Assembly (NCBI RefSeq): GCF_014805685.1
Contig: NC_060887.1
Coordinates: 10,057,963 to 10,121,962, forward strand
Length of the DNA stretch: 64,000 nt
Direction of reading: 5' to 3'
Source of the DNA: Silurus meridionalis
Taxonomy: Eukaryota; Chordata; Actinopteri; Siluriformes; Siluridae
Position numbers and translations under genes: made by a program. The notes under the pieces are model-generated. The model searched no databases. It saw only the letters and a list, made by a program, of their open reading frames with translations, and was not told the origin of the DNA. Below are positions 1-17,619 of this stretch, piece by piece (position 1 is the stretch's first letter; each line of letters begins with the position of its first letter).

Positions 1-15
1 CAAGCTTTCCAGCTT

Positions 16-90
16 GTCCTTCCTGATAGTTCAGTGGGTTATTGCTGGTGCCTCACTAATGGTGTGAATCAGGGTTTGAATCCTGCTTTG
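16..90 (+). repeat. tRNA-like unit 1 of the left-edge array
   Basis: The stretch has a plausible pol III A box (TAGTTCAGTGGG) and, about 40 bases on, a B box-like GGTTTGAATCC. Acceptor and anticodon stems do not pair cleanly, so I read it as a degenerate tRNA-derived unit or SINE head, not a working tRNA gene. Confidence 0.5.
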
Positions 91-197
91 TCCCTGCTAG
101 TCATGATATGGGTTTGCTTCCTACGTTTGTCTTTAGCATGATATTCTTGTGTTGATGGTTTGAAAGAAAAGATAGACCTGTTCTAAACAATCATCAC

Positions 198-288
198 AGC
201 CTGTCTTTCCCGATGGTTCAGTGGGTTAAGACGGGTATTTTGCTGTTGGTGGGGTTGAGGGTTCGAATCCTGCTTTCTGTGTTTCTGT
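198..288 (+). repeat. tRNA-like unit 2
   Basis: A box-like TGGTTCAGTGGG is followed by a near-perfect B box GGTTCGAATCC. The flanks resemble unit 1 (CCTGTCTTTCCCGATGGTTC against TTGTCCTTCCTGATAGTTC), so the two are related copies. No complete cloverleaf could be drawn. Confidence 0.55.
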
Positions 289-349
289 CTGGTCTGAATT
301 TCTTGTTTTGAAGCATGAAACGAAGGATAAACCCCCAAAAAAAAGAAGG

Positions 350-432
350 TGTGTTGTGGGACTTGATGGCTTTGTGGTAAAAGCCTTGCCTCTGAGCTCA
401 GAGGTTGCTGGTTTGAATCTAGCTTCTCCCCA
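350..432 (+). repeat. tRNA-like unit 3
   Basis: A box-like TGGCTTTGTGG, a hairpin CCTCTGAGCTCAGAGG in the anticodon-arm position, then B box-like GGTTTGAATCT. It is homologous to the inverted unit at 742-826, sharing TTGCCTCTG...AGAGGTTGCTGG. Confidence 0.55.
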
Positions 433-741
433 CACTGGGTAAGCTGTGTGGAAAGTAGTCTGTGGTGAGCAATTGAGTGGTTGACTGTGAACAAAGGCTG
501 TGAAGACCTGCTGCTTCATAGCCTTAGAAAAAGTGAGGGTGATAGTTTTTTTGGCAGAATTTTTCCCTATATATGCAAAACTAAGTCAATACTTTTTTGC
601 TTCATAACCCCCTGTTTTCAGCTTCTCAGACACTGGGGGGGGCAGATGCCCGGATATTGCCCCCCTGCTCCAGGATACACCCTCCGAAACCATCCACATC
701 CAACCTTCAACGCAGCCATTCCTGACACCTTCCACACTCTT

Positions 742-826
742 AACTTCGAGCCCTGGCCGGGGTTTGAACCCAGCAACCTCTCAACCCAGAGGCAAAGCTC
801 TTCCAATTGAGCCACAGGACCTCCTG
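742..826 (-). repeat. tRNA-like unit 4 (inverted)
   Basis: Read on the minus strand this gives TGGCTCAATTGG (A box region), TTGCCTCTGGGTTGAGAGG (anticodon-arm position) and GGGTTCAAACCCCGG (T arm with B box). It is the least damaged unit of the array and is an inverted relative of unit 3. The anticodon loop does not have seven clean bases, so a decoding function is not supported. Confidence 0.55.
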
Positions 827-837
827 CAAGAACCTGA

Positions 838-958
838 TTTTTAGGACCTTTTATAGTTCTTTATTAAAACTTTTTAAAGGAAAGCTCAGCAGTAGGAATC
901 GAACCGGGTGAGTCAGACAGCAGAGACCGCATCACTAACCACTACACTACCATAGGGG
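838..958 (-). repeat. tRNA-like unit 5 with flank, duplicated downstream
   Basis: The minus strand has TAGTGTAGTGGTTAGTGATG (A box region) and GGTTCGATTCC (B box). The left flank (TTTTAGGACCTTTTATAGTTC and following) recurs at 1165-1280 with divergence, so unit and flank were duplicated together. Confidence 0.55.
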
Positions 959-1164
959 CGGCAAACAAGGTGTTGTTTATTGGACTCTTGGTTTTCTATA
1001 GTTAAGAGACCACTGTTTTCTCTTAGATCATGATGGTAGAGGGTCAAAACATTTCCTTCCTGTTCATTCTCTCAGTTACTCGAAGTCTATGATAAGTGAC
1101 TCAGGTACAAGAACCACATCTCCAACACCTGCACCACTGATATACCATGATTTACCAGCAACCA

Positions 1165-1282
1165 ATTTTTAAGACCTCTTACTGTTCTGTTTTTAAAAAC
1201 TTTTTATAATGTTCAATATGAACCTAGAAGTAAGAATTGAACCAGGGAAGTCGTTCATCATAGATCGCTAATGGCATTACTT
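1165..1282 (-). repeat. tRNA-like unit 6, diverged duplicate of unit 5
   Basis: This carries the same flank and B box region as 838-958 (GGTTCAATTCTTACTTC on the minus strand). The A box is eroded. It appears to be the older or faster-decaying copy. Confidence 0.5.
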
Positions 1283-1539
1283 CAAAACTCAAAACTTTGT
1301 TAGACATGTAAATAAGCAGGAAAGACAGAGACAAAGACAAAGAGACACAGACACAGCTTTAGAAAGGGTAAGAAACAAATAGAGAGACAGCAAGAGAGAG
1401 ACATATACAGTGAGACAAAGACATTTACTAAGAGACACAGAGACAATCAGACGGAGAAAATAGAAAGACAAGGATAGCGAGATATAGCCACTTCCTGTTG
1501 GAAGTGTTTATCCCGAGCGACTCTTAATGATCTCATTTA

Positions 1540-2210
1540 CTAAATGAGCAGTAGTGAGTTAAGGGCTTGCTCAGGTGCCCAAAACTGGCAGCTTGGAGGT
1601 GTTAAACATGTATCATATATACAGCATGTGATATGTACTTATAAAGCACTAAATGGTTTGGCTCCCATGTATCTCTACAGTCTTTTAACACGCTACAATC
1701 CGTCACGCTCCCTGAGATCTCAAAACTCTGGGCTTCTAATAGTTCCTAGAATAGCAAAGTCTACTAAAGGTGGTAGATCATTTTCACATTTAGCTCCTAC
1801 ACTCTGGAATAGTCTTCTTGACAGTGTTCGTGGCTCAGACACAGTCTCCCAGTTTAAGTGCAGATTAAAAACATATCTTTTTAGCAAAGCCTACACATAA
1901 CATACGTCTCACATCATAACCTTGTGCTCCAGAACACCTGATCATATGCACATTATCAACTTGTGCTGCTAATATCATGAACAGCAGCTACGCTAATTAC
2001 TCTCCACTGCTTCTCTTACTCTCCCCATCCCAAGACATCCTAAAGTTGGCCAGCTCCAGTCATGTCCCACCTCATGAAGATTATGGACCTTTGAAGAAGT
2101 AGATGCCGAACTCGCAAACATCCCGAACCATCCAGAGACGTACCAGTGCCAATTGGATCCCGCTGCATGCGTGGTTTTGACATTGGACCTCCTGGAGTGT
2201 TTAAAGGCTC
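1540..2210 (+). mobile_element. LINE fragment, L2/Rex-like, reverse transcriptase C-terminus and 3' region
   Basis: An open frame at 1544-1900 gives a protein tail with YKALNGLAPMYL, SLRSQNSGLL, and APTLWNSLLDSVRGSDTVSQ followed by FKCRLKTYLF. This is the conserved C-terminal tail after the reverse transcriptase of fish CR1/L2/Rex-type LINEs. Upstream RT motifs are absent, so the copy is 5'-truncated. The following 300 bases look like its 3' untranslated region. Family (L2 against Rex1) is not resolved. Confidence 0.8.
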
Positions 2211-2294
2211 TGGCGTGGAGAAGCTGATGCTGTATCTGTGATGATCACAAATGTTGAGCTCATAAAACTAGGAGCTACTAACCATATAGACTGC

Positions 2295-3003
2295 ACTGTA
2301 TTAAGGAGAGGATGACCGGGGCCATGTATTGCGAGATTTTGGGGAACAACTTCCTTCCTTAAGTTAGAGCATTGAAGATGGGTCGAGGCTGGGTCTTCCA
2401 ACATGACAATGACCCGAAGCACACAGCCAGGATAACCAAGAAGTGGCTCTGTAAGAAGCATATCAAGGTTCTGGAGTGGCCTAGCCAGTCTCCAGACCTA
2501 AACCCAATAGAGAATCTTTGGAGGGAGCTCAAACTCCGTGTTTCTCAGCGACAGACCAGAAACCTGACTGATCTAGAGAAGATCTATGTGGAGGAGTGGG
2601 CCAAAATCCCTTCTGCAGTGTGTGCAAACCTGGTGAAAAAGTACAGGAAACGTTTGACCTCTTTAATTGCAAACAATGGCTACTGTACCAAATATTAACA
2701 TTGACTTTCTCAGGCGTTTAAATACTTATTTGCAGCTGTATCATACAAATCTTCTTCTTCTTCTTCTTCTTCTTCGGCTGCTCCCATTAGGGGTCGCCAC
2801 AGCGGATCATCACAGTTGTATCATACAAATAAATAGTTAAAAAATCATACATCGTGATTTCTGGATTTTTTTTTTTTTTAGATTATGTCTCTCACAGTGT
2901 ACATGCACCTACGATGACAATTTCAGACCCCTCCATAATTTCTAAGTGGGAGAACTTGCAAAATAGCAGGGTGTTTAAATACTTATTTTCCTCACTGTAT
3001 ATA
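2295..3003 (+). mobile_element. Tc1-like transposon, 5'-truncated, 3' end with terminal repeat
   Basis: The frame at 2372-2698 encodes the C-terminal DDE region of a Tc1/mariner transposase: [10 protein letters not shown], then [17 protein letters not shown] (third catalytic acid region) and a tail ending near a stop at 2696. Codons before 2372 continue the homology with breaks. The right terminal repeat (GTGTTTAAATACTTATTTTC) ends near 2998. The left half, including the DNA-binding domain, is missing. A 66-base LINE tail has inserted at 2751-2816. Confidence 0.85.
2751..2816 (-). mobile_element. Tiny LINE 3'-end insertion with 14-bp target-site duplication
   Basis: A (CTT)n run is followed by GGCTGCTCCCATTAGGGGTC and GCCACAGCGGATCATC, which is the 3' end of the LINE family also present at 19057-19911. 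The element is flanked by identical TGTATCATACAAAT at 2737-2750 and 2817-2830. The insertion lies inside the Tc1 remnant and dates after it. Confidence 0.85.
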
Positions 3004-3005
3004 TA

Positions 3006-3008
<3 letters not shown>

Positions 3009-3076
<68 letters not shown>
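3009..3076. repeat. (TA)n microsatellite
   Basis: An almost pure TA run directly follows the Tc1 terminal repeat. Confidence 0.97.
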
Positions 3077-3078
<2 letters not shown>

Positions 3079-3099
3079 ATAAAATAATAAAAAAAAAAC

Positions 3100-4280
3100 A
3101 TGAAAATCTTGGCTGATGGTCTCTGGTGGGTTTAACTGAAATACTTCAGATAATATGTCCTTTTTCCAGCATTAAATTGAAGTTCAACTTGCCTCTTCAC
3201 TTAAAAATTTGATCTAGAGTAAGCTAAATTTTGAATATATAGCTCTCCAGGCTATTAGTTGTTTAGGGAGTGATTGAAAGTTAGTCTAGATTACATTAAT
3301 TAGATTAAAAGATGTGGTTGCTTCTGTGTCATTTGTTTTAATTCTGAGATGATGGCAATGATTATTAACCAATAATAGTTATCTGGCTAGGTGCTTTCAC
3401 TGACAAACTGCTGTAGGGTGGAGTGATTACATCTAGTGGCACCATCTTGCTGTCGGAATCTGGTACTACAGGTAAATACAGTCTTTAAATCGAACACGTT
3501 TTCAGTAACAGGCTATACTCTTCATTATGCTGGACCTGAGGTGCCTTCTTGTTGCATTTAATGTAATCTTAAGTGGGTCAGACAAAAAAATTAAGATTAT
3601 GAAATCCTTGCCAGCAAGATATGTGCACCACAATTGACCTGATTTATTTATTTTTTACCCATCTTTCTTTCAAGCTCTCATTCAAAAACAAGCTTACTGA
3701 AATCATGTCACATTTTCCCCCATTCTCTTAAGTCTGAAATGTTATATTAATTGTATTGTTGCCACATGAGATCATGAATATGCATGCATGAATATGTATA
3801 AGTGATGCCAGTGAGCATATAATTCCACTTAGGTCCATTACAGTTCAAGGCTGTTACACTACATGTTGTGGAAAAGGTCGAAAGGTTAATTTTTTGTGCT
3901 GGAACCACAAAATGAATGAAAAACCTTTATGCAGGAATGCAATATGTTGCTATTAACTTTTACAGACAATACAACAGTACAACATTAACATGCTAATAGC
4001 AATGTTTTCATGCCATGACCCACAGGTTTACCAAATTCAGTTTATTAGCTTATCAATGTTTTATTAAGTTTTAAAACAGGTGTGCTCAGAGCATGGGAAT
4101 TAATATCATTTATCATTTTATTTAAAATGCACACTAGAAACAGGGTTTGGGATTAAAATCCCATAAATAATGTTACAGTGCTTTACTGCTGAATAGCTGC
4201 TTTATTGCTAATTAAATGTATAAAGACCAAAAGGTTTCTCAGAAAAAGATAAACAAATAAAAAAAAGTGTGGAACAAAGA
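3100..4280. other. No gene recognised
   Basis: This AT-rich stretch beyond the gtpbp10 3' end holds no frame, RNA gene or repeat that I recognise. Confidence 0.6.
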
Positions 4281-4288
4281 AGCACAAT

Positions 4289-4294
4289 TTTATT
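4289..4294 (-). promoter_or_regulatory. Poly(A) signal for gtpbp10
   Basis: AATAAA on the minus strand, about 210 bases after the stop codon. It is the first canonical signal after the stop that I noted. Confidence 0.6.
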
Positions 4295-4505
4295 TACAAT
4301 ACACATATAGTATACAACTGTAAAAATATTTCTTCGTCCTTCATTCCATCCAACAAGGAGAGGTCGCAAAGCCTGTAGATCTAAGACGAGATCGATTTGA
4401 AACGGGACACGAAATCATTGACATAAGTCAATTCCAGCACTAAAGAAGAAACGTATAGTTCTAATGAATGTGTGGCCATTTGGTGGCAATAATGACCTCA
4501 TAAAT

Positions 4506-12319
<7,814 letters not shown>

Positions 12320-12463
12320 GTCCAAACAAGAAGAGGAAACTACCTAATAAAAATCCTGAACAAAAACACAGAGCAGATCAGCAAACTCGGATTCGACCTG
12401 CAGCCATGTGTACACTAACAGCGACTCCTCCAACACGGAAGTACAACATGTCTTGGTTTACTG

Positions 12464-12492
12464 TGATTGGCTCCAGACTCTCTTCTGATTGG
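12464..12492 (-). promoter_or_regulatory. Paired CCAAT boxes upstream of gtpbp10
   Basis: Two CCAATC words lie on the minus strand (plus-strand GATTGG near 12465-12470 and at 12487-12492), about 150-170 bases upstream of the start codon. Twin CCAAT boxes fit a housekeeping promoter. No TATA box is evident. Confidence 0.5.
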
Positions 12493-12747
12493 CTGATATT
12501 GCAGTCAATTACATTTCGCTCAGGCTCTTGAGACATGTTGCCATGTCCGCCTTTTTACCGTAAATTAAGAGTGTTTTTGTTGGCGAAAAGATATTTGTAT
12601 ACGCAAATATAGAATGTCTCATATACACAGTGGTGGACGAAGTACACAAACCATGTACTTGAGTAAAAGTACAAAACTATTTGCCTTCAAATTTATTAAG
12701 CATCCAAAGTACATAATTTATCATGGCTATAATGTCCTATTGCAGCC

Positions 12748-12750
<3 letters not shown>

Positions 12751-12828
<78 letters not shown>
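12751..12828. repeat. (TA)n microsatellite
   Basis: A pure TA run of about 78 bases. Confidence 0.97.
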
Positions 12829-12974
12829 CTATTTATATGTCAACCATTATATATAATATATATTTAGAAAGATGTAAAAAAACAACTTTACTATTATATA
12901 TAATATACAGTTAGATATAATATTAGTTACACAAGTGTGGTATTAAGTGTATCTCACCCCATACCACAGATTTT

Positions 12975-13015
12975 TCCAAATCCAGATTACTATGTCAATT
13001 GGCTCATGTTGTTTA

Positions 13016-13070
<55 letters not shown>

Positions 13071-13245
13071 CGTGGTGGAGGTGCTGGGGTAGTGGTCGTG
13101 GTACTGTTGTTTTGTTTGTTTGTTTCAAATACAGGTTAATGTGTTAATTGGCTCATGCTTATATTATTATTAATATTATCAGTAGTAGTAGTAGTAGTAG
13201 TAGTAGTATAATTATTAGTATTATAGGTGTTGTTGTTGTTGTTGT
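12975..13245. repeat. Microsatellite-rich module, copy 2 (5' of gtpbp10)
   Basis: The order of words matches 11884-12135, including the non-repetitive linkers GGTTAATGTGTTAATTGGCT and ATAATTATTAGTATTATAGG. The (TTA) and (AGT) runs have expanded to different lengths. Confidence 0.85.
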
Positions 13246-13475
13246 TGAGAAGAAGAAGAAGATTTGAGAGTAGTATTTGTGAGCGGTAATTCAATTCCAA
13301 GATTAAAACAAATATAAACATGAAATCCATATACTGTACATACTTGAACATTTTCCATTACATGCTTAACTCTATTGAAATTCCTGTGCTGAACCCTAGA
13401 GGGCAGCGTTTCAAAGTTTAAACACCAGTACCATATAGTGCAAATTACAATCCCATACCAATTACAATATATATA

Positions 13476-14692
13476 GTACAAGATAAAAGTTTGGACACAT
13501 TCTTATTCATTGTTTTTTTTTTTCTTTATTTTTATTATTTTTAACATTATACTTTAATACTAAAGACATTGAACTTATGACAGAAAAAATATTAAATTAT
13601 GTAGTCAAAAAAACGTGTTAAATAACCCAGAATATGTAGATATATGCAAATTAGCCACTTCTGGCTTTGCTAACAGCTTTACACACTCTTGTCAATCTCT
13701 TGGTCAGCCTCATGACACAATCTTGATAAGTTCTCAAAAGGTGTTTAGTACTTGTTGACTTTTTATTTTTCTTTACTCTCCGGTCCAACTCATCCCAAAG
13801 CATCTTATTTGGATTTAGATCAGGTGATTGTGGAGGCCATGTCATCTGATGCAGCACTCCATCACCCTCCTTCTCAGACAAATAGCTCTTACATAACATT
13901 AAAGGTGTGTTTGGGGTCATTATCATGTTGAACAACAAATTATGGTCCCACTTAGTGTAAAACAGATGGGATGGTATGCTGCTGCAAAAACGCTGTTGTA
14001 GCCATGCTGGTTGTGTGCCCTCAACTTTGACTAAAATCACCAGTGTCACCAGCAATTCACCTTTATGTGCATCCTCCTTCGTGTTTCACAGTGGGAATCA
14101 CACATTCTGGAAATGTAATCGGTACATCTAAGAGACATGTTTAGAACGAAAAAAACTCAAACTCAAATTTAGACTCATCAGACCAAAATTTTTCCACTGA
14201 TCTGATGTACAAGTTTCTTGGCTTAAGCAAGTCTTAAGCCAAGAAGCCAACAAGCCTGCTTGTTGTTTTCCAAAGTAATGATTTCTGTCAAATCTGACTC
14301 ACACAGTCTCCTCTAAACAGTGGATGTTGAAATATGTCTGCCACTTGAACTCCGAGAAGCATTTATGTAAATTGGTGGTTTCTGAAGCTGTTAATTCTTA
14401 TAAACTTATCTTCTGCAGCAGAGGTAGCTTTTGGTCTTCCTTTCCTCACAACTGTGGGTTTTAAAACACATTTTTCAAATACAAAAAAAATCACAAATTA
14501 ATTATTGTCAAGACCAAACCTGTAAACCATTTCATGTGAGTATCCTATGAATATGATCAGAGAATATTATACATTTTATAAGTTTTATTTTGTAGTTTGG
14601 CTGTCTTTGTTATTAATGTGCAATGGTGAAAATAATAAAAATAAAGAGAAAAACACTAAAGAAGAAGGTGTGTCCAAACAATTGACTAGTAC
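13476..14692 (-). mobile_element. Degenerate Tc1-like transposon, near full length
   Basis: Ends share AGTAC...GTTTGGACACA in inverted orientation (about 13476-13499 and 14668-14692), giving about 1.2 kb. The minus-strand frame 14055-13651 encodes a damaged DDE region with WPPQSPDLNPNKMLWDELDR and a tail RLTRVCKAV. Upstream parts of the transposase are frameshifted. Confidence 0.85.
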
Positions 14693-15002
14693 TCTATATA
14701 GTACCAAATGCCAGATTATTCAGGTCATCGCAATGTTTGTTTGTTTTGCTTTACTTGTGAAATTTGAATTATACATCCTAATAAATGCTGCTTTAAAGAA
14801 TCTGTCACAGTTTAAGGCCAATTGAATTCATGTATGTTTATGCTGTATAATATTTTATGGTGTTTGGGGGAATTTTTGGACACAGAAGCCTTTTATACTA
14901 TTGTCGGTTTAATTTGCACGAAAGGGAGAATTGAACTGCACGCGCTGTTTAGAGCAGTGACGTTGGAGTCGTGTGCGCGTGACGCTTCAGAAGTGGGGTA
15001 AC

Positions 15003-15013
15003 TATATTATAAA
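15003..15013 (+). promoter_or_regulatory. TATA-like box for the neuropeptide gene
   Basis: TATATTATAAAG lies about 36 bases upstream of a good splice donor (GTGCAG then GTAAAC at 15043-15054), leaving room for a short non-coding first exon. Start site not proven. Confidence 0.4.
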
Positions 15014-15170
15014 GCCTATTTACTGTCGCTTCTGTTGCGCTCGTGCAGGTAAACCGGGGCGAGTTGCTCTTTATTTACTCTTACAGATTATTTGTATTAC
15101 AGGTAGACGGTAATAGCGATTTATTGTCTTCTTTAAATTAATTTGTAGATTAGGATTTTTGTGCAACAGG

Positions 15171-15178
15171 TGACGTCG
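15171..15178 (+). promoter_or_regulatory. CRE-like site
   Basis: TGACGTCG is a near-perfect cAMP response element, in the short intron before the coding exon of the peptide gene. Partial GTGACG words also occur at about 14956 and 14979. A role in neuroendocrine expression is inference. Confidence 0.4.
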
Positions 15179-15333
15179 CAATGTTTTCTCATCTTTCTTA
15201 AAATAAGAAATGGAAGATGCTGCAAAAAAAAAAAAAAACACCAAAAACTATTATTATTTGTTTTCTTTTGTTTGTTTGTTTGTTTGTTTGTTTGTTTTGT
15301 GCTTTCAGATCAATTCCACTAATTCCTCCAGCG

Positions 15334-15744
15334 ATGAAGCCCTCGAGCCTGGACCAAACAGCTGGATTGATACTCAGGTGCGTGTGCGTGCTCGCGCTCG
15401 CTACCGCCTCGTGCTGCCTCGTCCCGGCTCCAAGATCAAAGTTGGACGCGGGGACGTTGGTCGGCGTCGGGAGCGCGCCTCCGCGCGGCCTGGACGAGAT
15501 CGACACTGGGTGCTGGGACGCCGCGTCGGGAGCGCTGGTCGAAGCGCGCGGGGCGCGCGCGCACGACAACGTGGCGGCGCTCTGGGACTCTCTAACGCGC
15601 CTGAGCGCGTCCCCGCGGCCGCAGCACCAGGAGCTGTTCACGAGGCTCGCGCAGGTCTTCTGGGAGCGCTACGTAGACTGTGTATTGTCGCGCGCGCACG
15701 GCCTGGGAAGGAGACACGCTGGAGACCAACACCATGCACTGTAA
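15334..15744 (+). CDS. fam237b: FAM237-family amidated neuropeptide precursor (NPGM/NPGL type)
   Basis: A 136-residue secreted precursor. The ATG follows a CTTTCAG acceptor (15302-15308), so an upstream non-coding exon is likely. Residues 11-31 are a hydrophobic signal segment. The conserved core has GCWDAASGALVE (Cys60), ALWDSL, then LAQVFWERYVDCVLSR (Cys116). The two cysteines are expected to form the single disulphide of this family. The peptide ends HGLG followed by RR (residues 123-127): dibasic cleavage and glycine-directed amidation would give a Gly-Leu-amide C-terminus. FAM237A/B encode the hypothalamic neurosecretory proteins NPGL and NPGM, linked to feeding and fat storage (family knowledge). 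Synteny beside gtpbp10 favours fam237b, but the GL ending is that of NPGL, so paralogue choice is less sure than family. The exon is very GC-rich against AT-rich flanks. Confidence 0.85.
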   Translation: MKPSSLDQTAGLILRCVCVLALATASCCLVPAPRSKLDAGTLVGVGSAPPRGLDEIDTGCWDAASGALVEARGARAHDNVAALWDSLTRLSASPRPQHQELFTRLAQVFWERYVDCVLSRAHGLGRRHAGDQHHAL

Positions 15745-15911
15745 CGCTTATTTTTTTTTTTTCATTTAACTAAAGACTGGGTTGTTTGTTTTTGTTGTGT
15801 TAATGCATTGGTTTATTTGTTTGTCTGTCTTTTATCAAAACATCAATCCTGCCTGCTAATAAGTTTGATCAGATGTGTTGTTTTTATGGGTTCAATTCAT
15901 TATAAAAAGAA

Positions 15912-15917
15912 AATAAA
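15912..15917 (+). promoter_or_regulatory. Poly(A) signal of the peptide gene
   Basis: AATAAA 168 bases after the stop codon at 15742-15744. Confidence 0.6.
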
Positions 15918-16395
15918 CGCCGTATGTTTTAGATATCTTGTGTAAGAAAACGATTTCATTCAATGCCTTGAAAAACACTTTTGACTTTTCCTCCGTGAAA
16001 CATGATTCAAATATAAGTAATCATGGATAATAGGTATATTCCACTGCCAGACCCAATCACTGATGAAGCAAATTACATAGGTCCTACACACGAGCATTAG
16101 TCACCTTTACACACCACCAGCCAAGCATAAATCACGCTGGGCCTCAGCTTTTCCAAAAACAATAATACCAATCACCTCAAAGCAACAAATGACAAACAAG
16201 TGTCCGATAAATGTGCGTTTATCAGATGCATGAAACATTTAAAATCGCTAAACACTGTGTTTATTTCATGGTAATTTCATGGTAACAGCTGCTTTACCCT
16301 GGGATTAACCTGTTCATAAGAGTTATACTGTTCTGAGTAAAATGCGTTGATTGCTGGGGAATGCACTATTATTTAGTCTATAATCAAATAAAGTG

Positions 16396-16406
16396 AGAAA
16401 GAAATA

Positions 16407-16442
<36 letters not shown>

Positions 16443-16443
16443 A
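16396..16443. repeat. (GAAA)n microsatellite
   Basis: Tandem AAAG units, about 45 bases. Confidence 0.9.
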
Positions 16444-16680
16444 TGAATTCGGGGTAAAGCATAAGAATGCGCGTGCGCCTTAAAAAAAAGTTATTAAATT
16501 CAATGTAATTATATTAATATTTACATTAACATATATTTATAATTATATTTTATACATCGTTTACGCACCCTGATATGTAATTGATGGTGGAATGGGGCCA
16601 ACAGTATTACAACATATGATGCTTTATATTTTATTTTTTTGTTTGTTTTTGTTGCAGCAGCTCATTTGCAAACAGTCAGA

Positions 16681-17616
16681 TGAATAGAATAGAATAGAAT
16701 AGAATAGAATAGAATAGAATAGAATGGAACAGAATGGAACGGAATAGAATAGAATAGAATAGAATAGAATAGAATAGAATAGAATAGAATGGAACAGAAT
16801 AGAATAGAATAGAATAGAATACACTAGAATAACATAGAATAGAATAGAATAGAATAGAATAGAATAGAATAGAATGGAACAAAATAGAATACACTAGAAT
16901 CAAATAGAATACACTAGAATAGAATAGAACAGAATAGAATAGAATAGAATAGAATAGAATAGAATAGAATAGAATGGAACAGAATAGAATAGAATACACT
17001 AGAATAGAATAGAATAGAATAGAGAATAGAATAGAATAGAACAGAATGGAACAGAATAGAATACACTAGAATAAAATAGAATACACTAGAATAGAATAGA
17101 ATAGAATGGAACAGAATGGAATAGAATAGAATATATTAGAATAGAATATAATAGAATTGAATAAACTAGAATTGATTGGAATACACTAGAATAGAATAGA
17201 ACAGAACGGAATAAAATAGAATAGAATAGAATAGAATAGAATAGAATAGAATAGAATAGAATAGAATAGAATAGAATAGAATAGAATAGAACATAATGGA
17301 ATAGAACAAAATAGAATAGAATGGAATACACTAGAATAGAATAGAATAGAATAGAATAGAATAGAATAGAATAGAATAGAATAGAACAGAATGGAATACA
17401 CTAGAATAGAATAGAATAGAATAGAATAGAATGCAATAGAATAGAATAGAATAGAATAGAATGGAATAAATGCAATAGAATAGAATAGAATAGAATAGAA
17501 TGGAATAAAATGCAATAGAATAGAATAGAATAGAACAAAATGGAATAGAACAAAATAGAATAGAATAGAATAGAATAGAATAGAATAGAATAGAATAGAA
17601 TAGAATAGAATAGAAT
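16681..17616. repeat. (GAATA)n pentanucleotide satellite, about 0.94 kb
   Basis: About 187 tandem 5-bp units run without a unique interruption. Variants such as GAATGGAACA and GAATACACTA recur at many places, so higher-order duplication of variant blocks has occurred. Long SILFY-type frames on the minus strand are translation of the repeat, not genes. Confidence 0.97.
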
Positions 17617-17619
17617 GTG

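Noticed and set aside
1289..1471. Leu/Ser-rich minus-strand frame
   Set aside because: It comes from a purine-rich GAGACA/AAAGAC low-complexity stretch on the plus strand.
2854..3101. Frames made of alternating Tyr-Ile
   Set aside because: They come from (TA)n microsatellites; the same holds at 12614-12914 and 42742-43032.
15198..15773. Overlapping frames on both strands of the peptide exon
   Set aside because: High GC content removes stops. Only the frame starting at 15334 has a signal peptide, paired cysteines and an amidation site.
16681..17616. CRISPR-like array
   Set aside because: The repeat is a simple 5-bp tandem without spacers, in a vertebrate genome.
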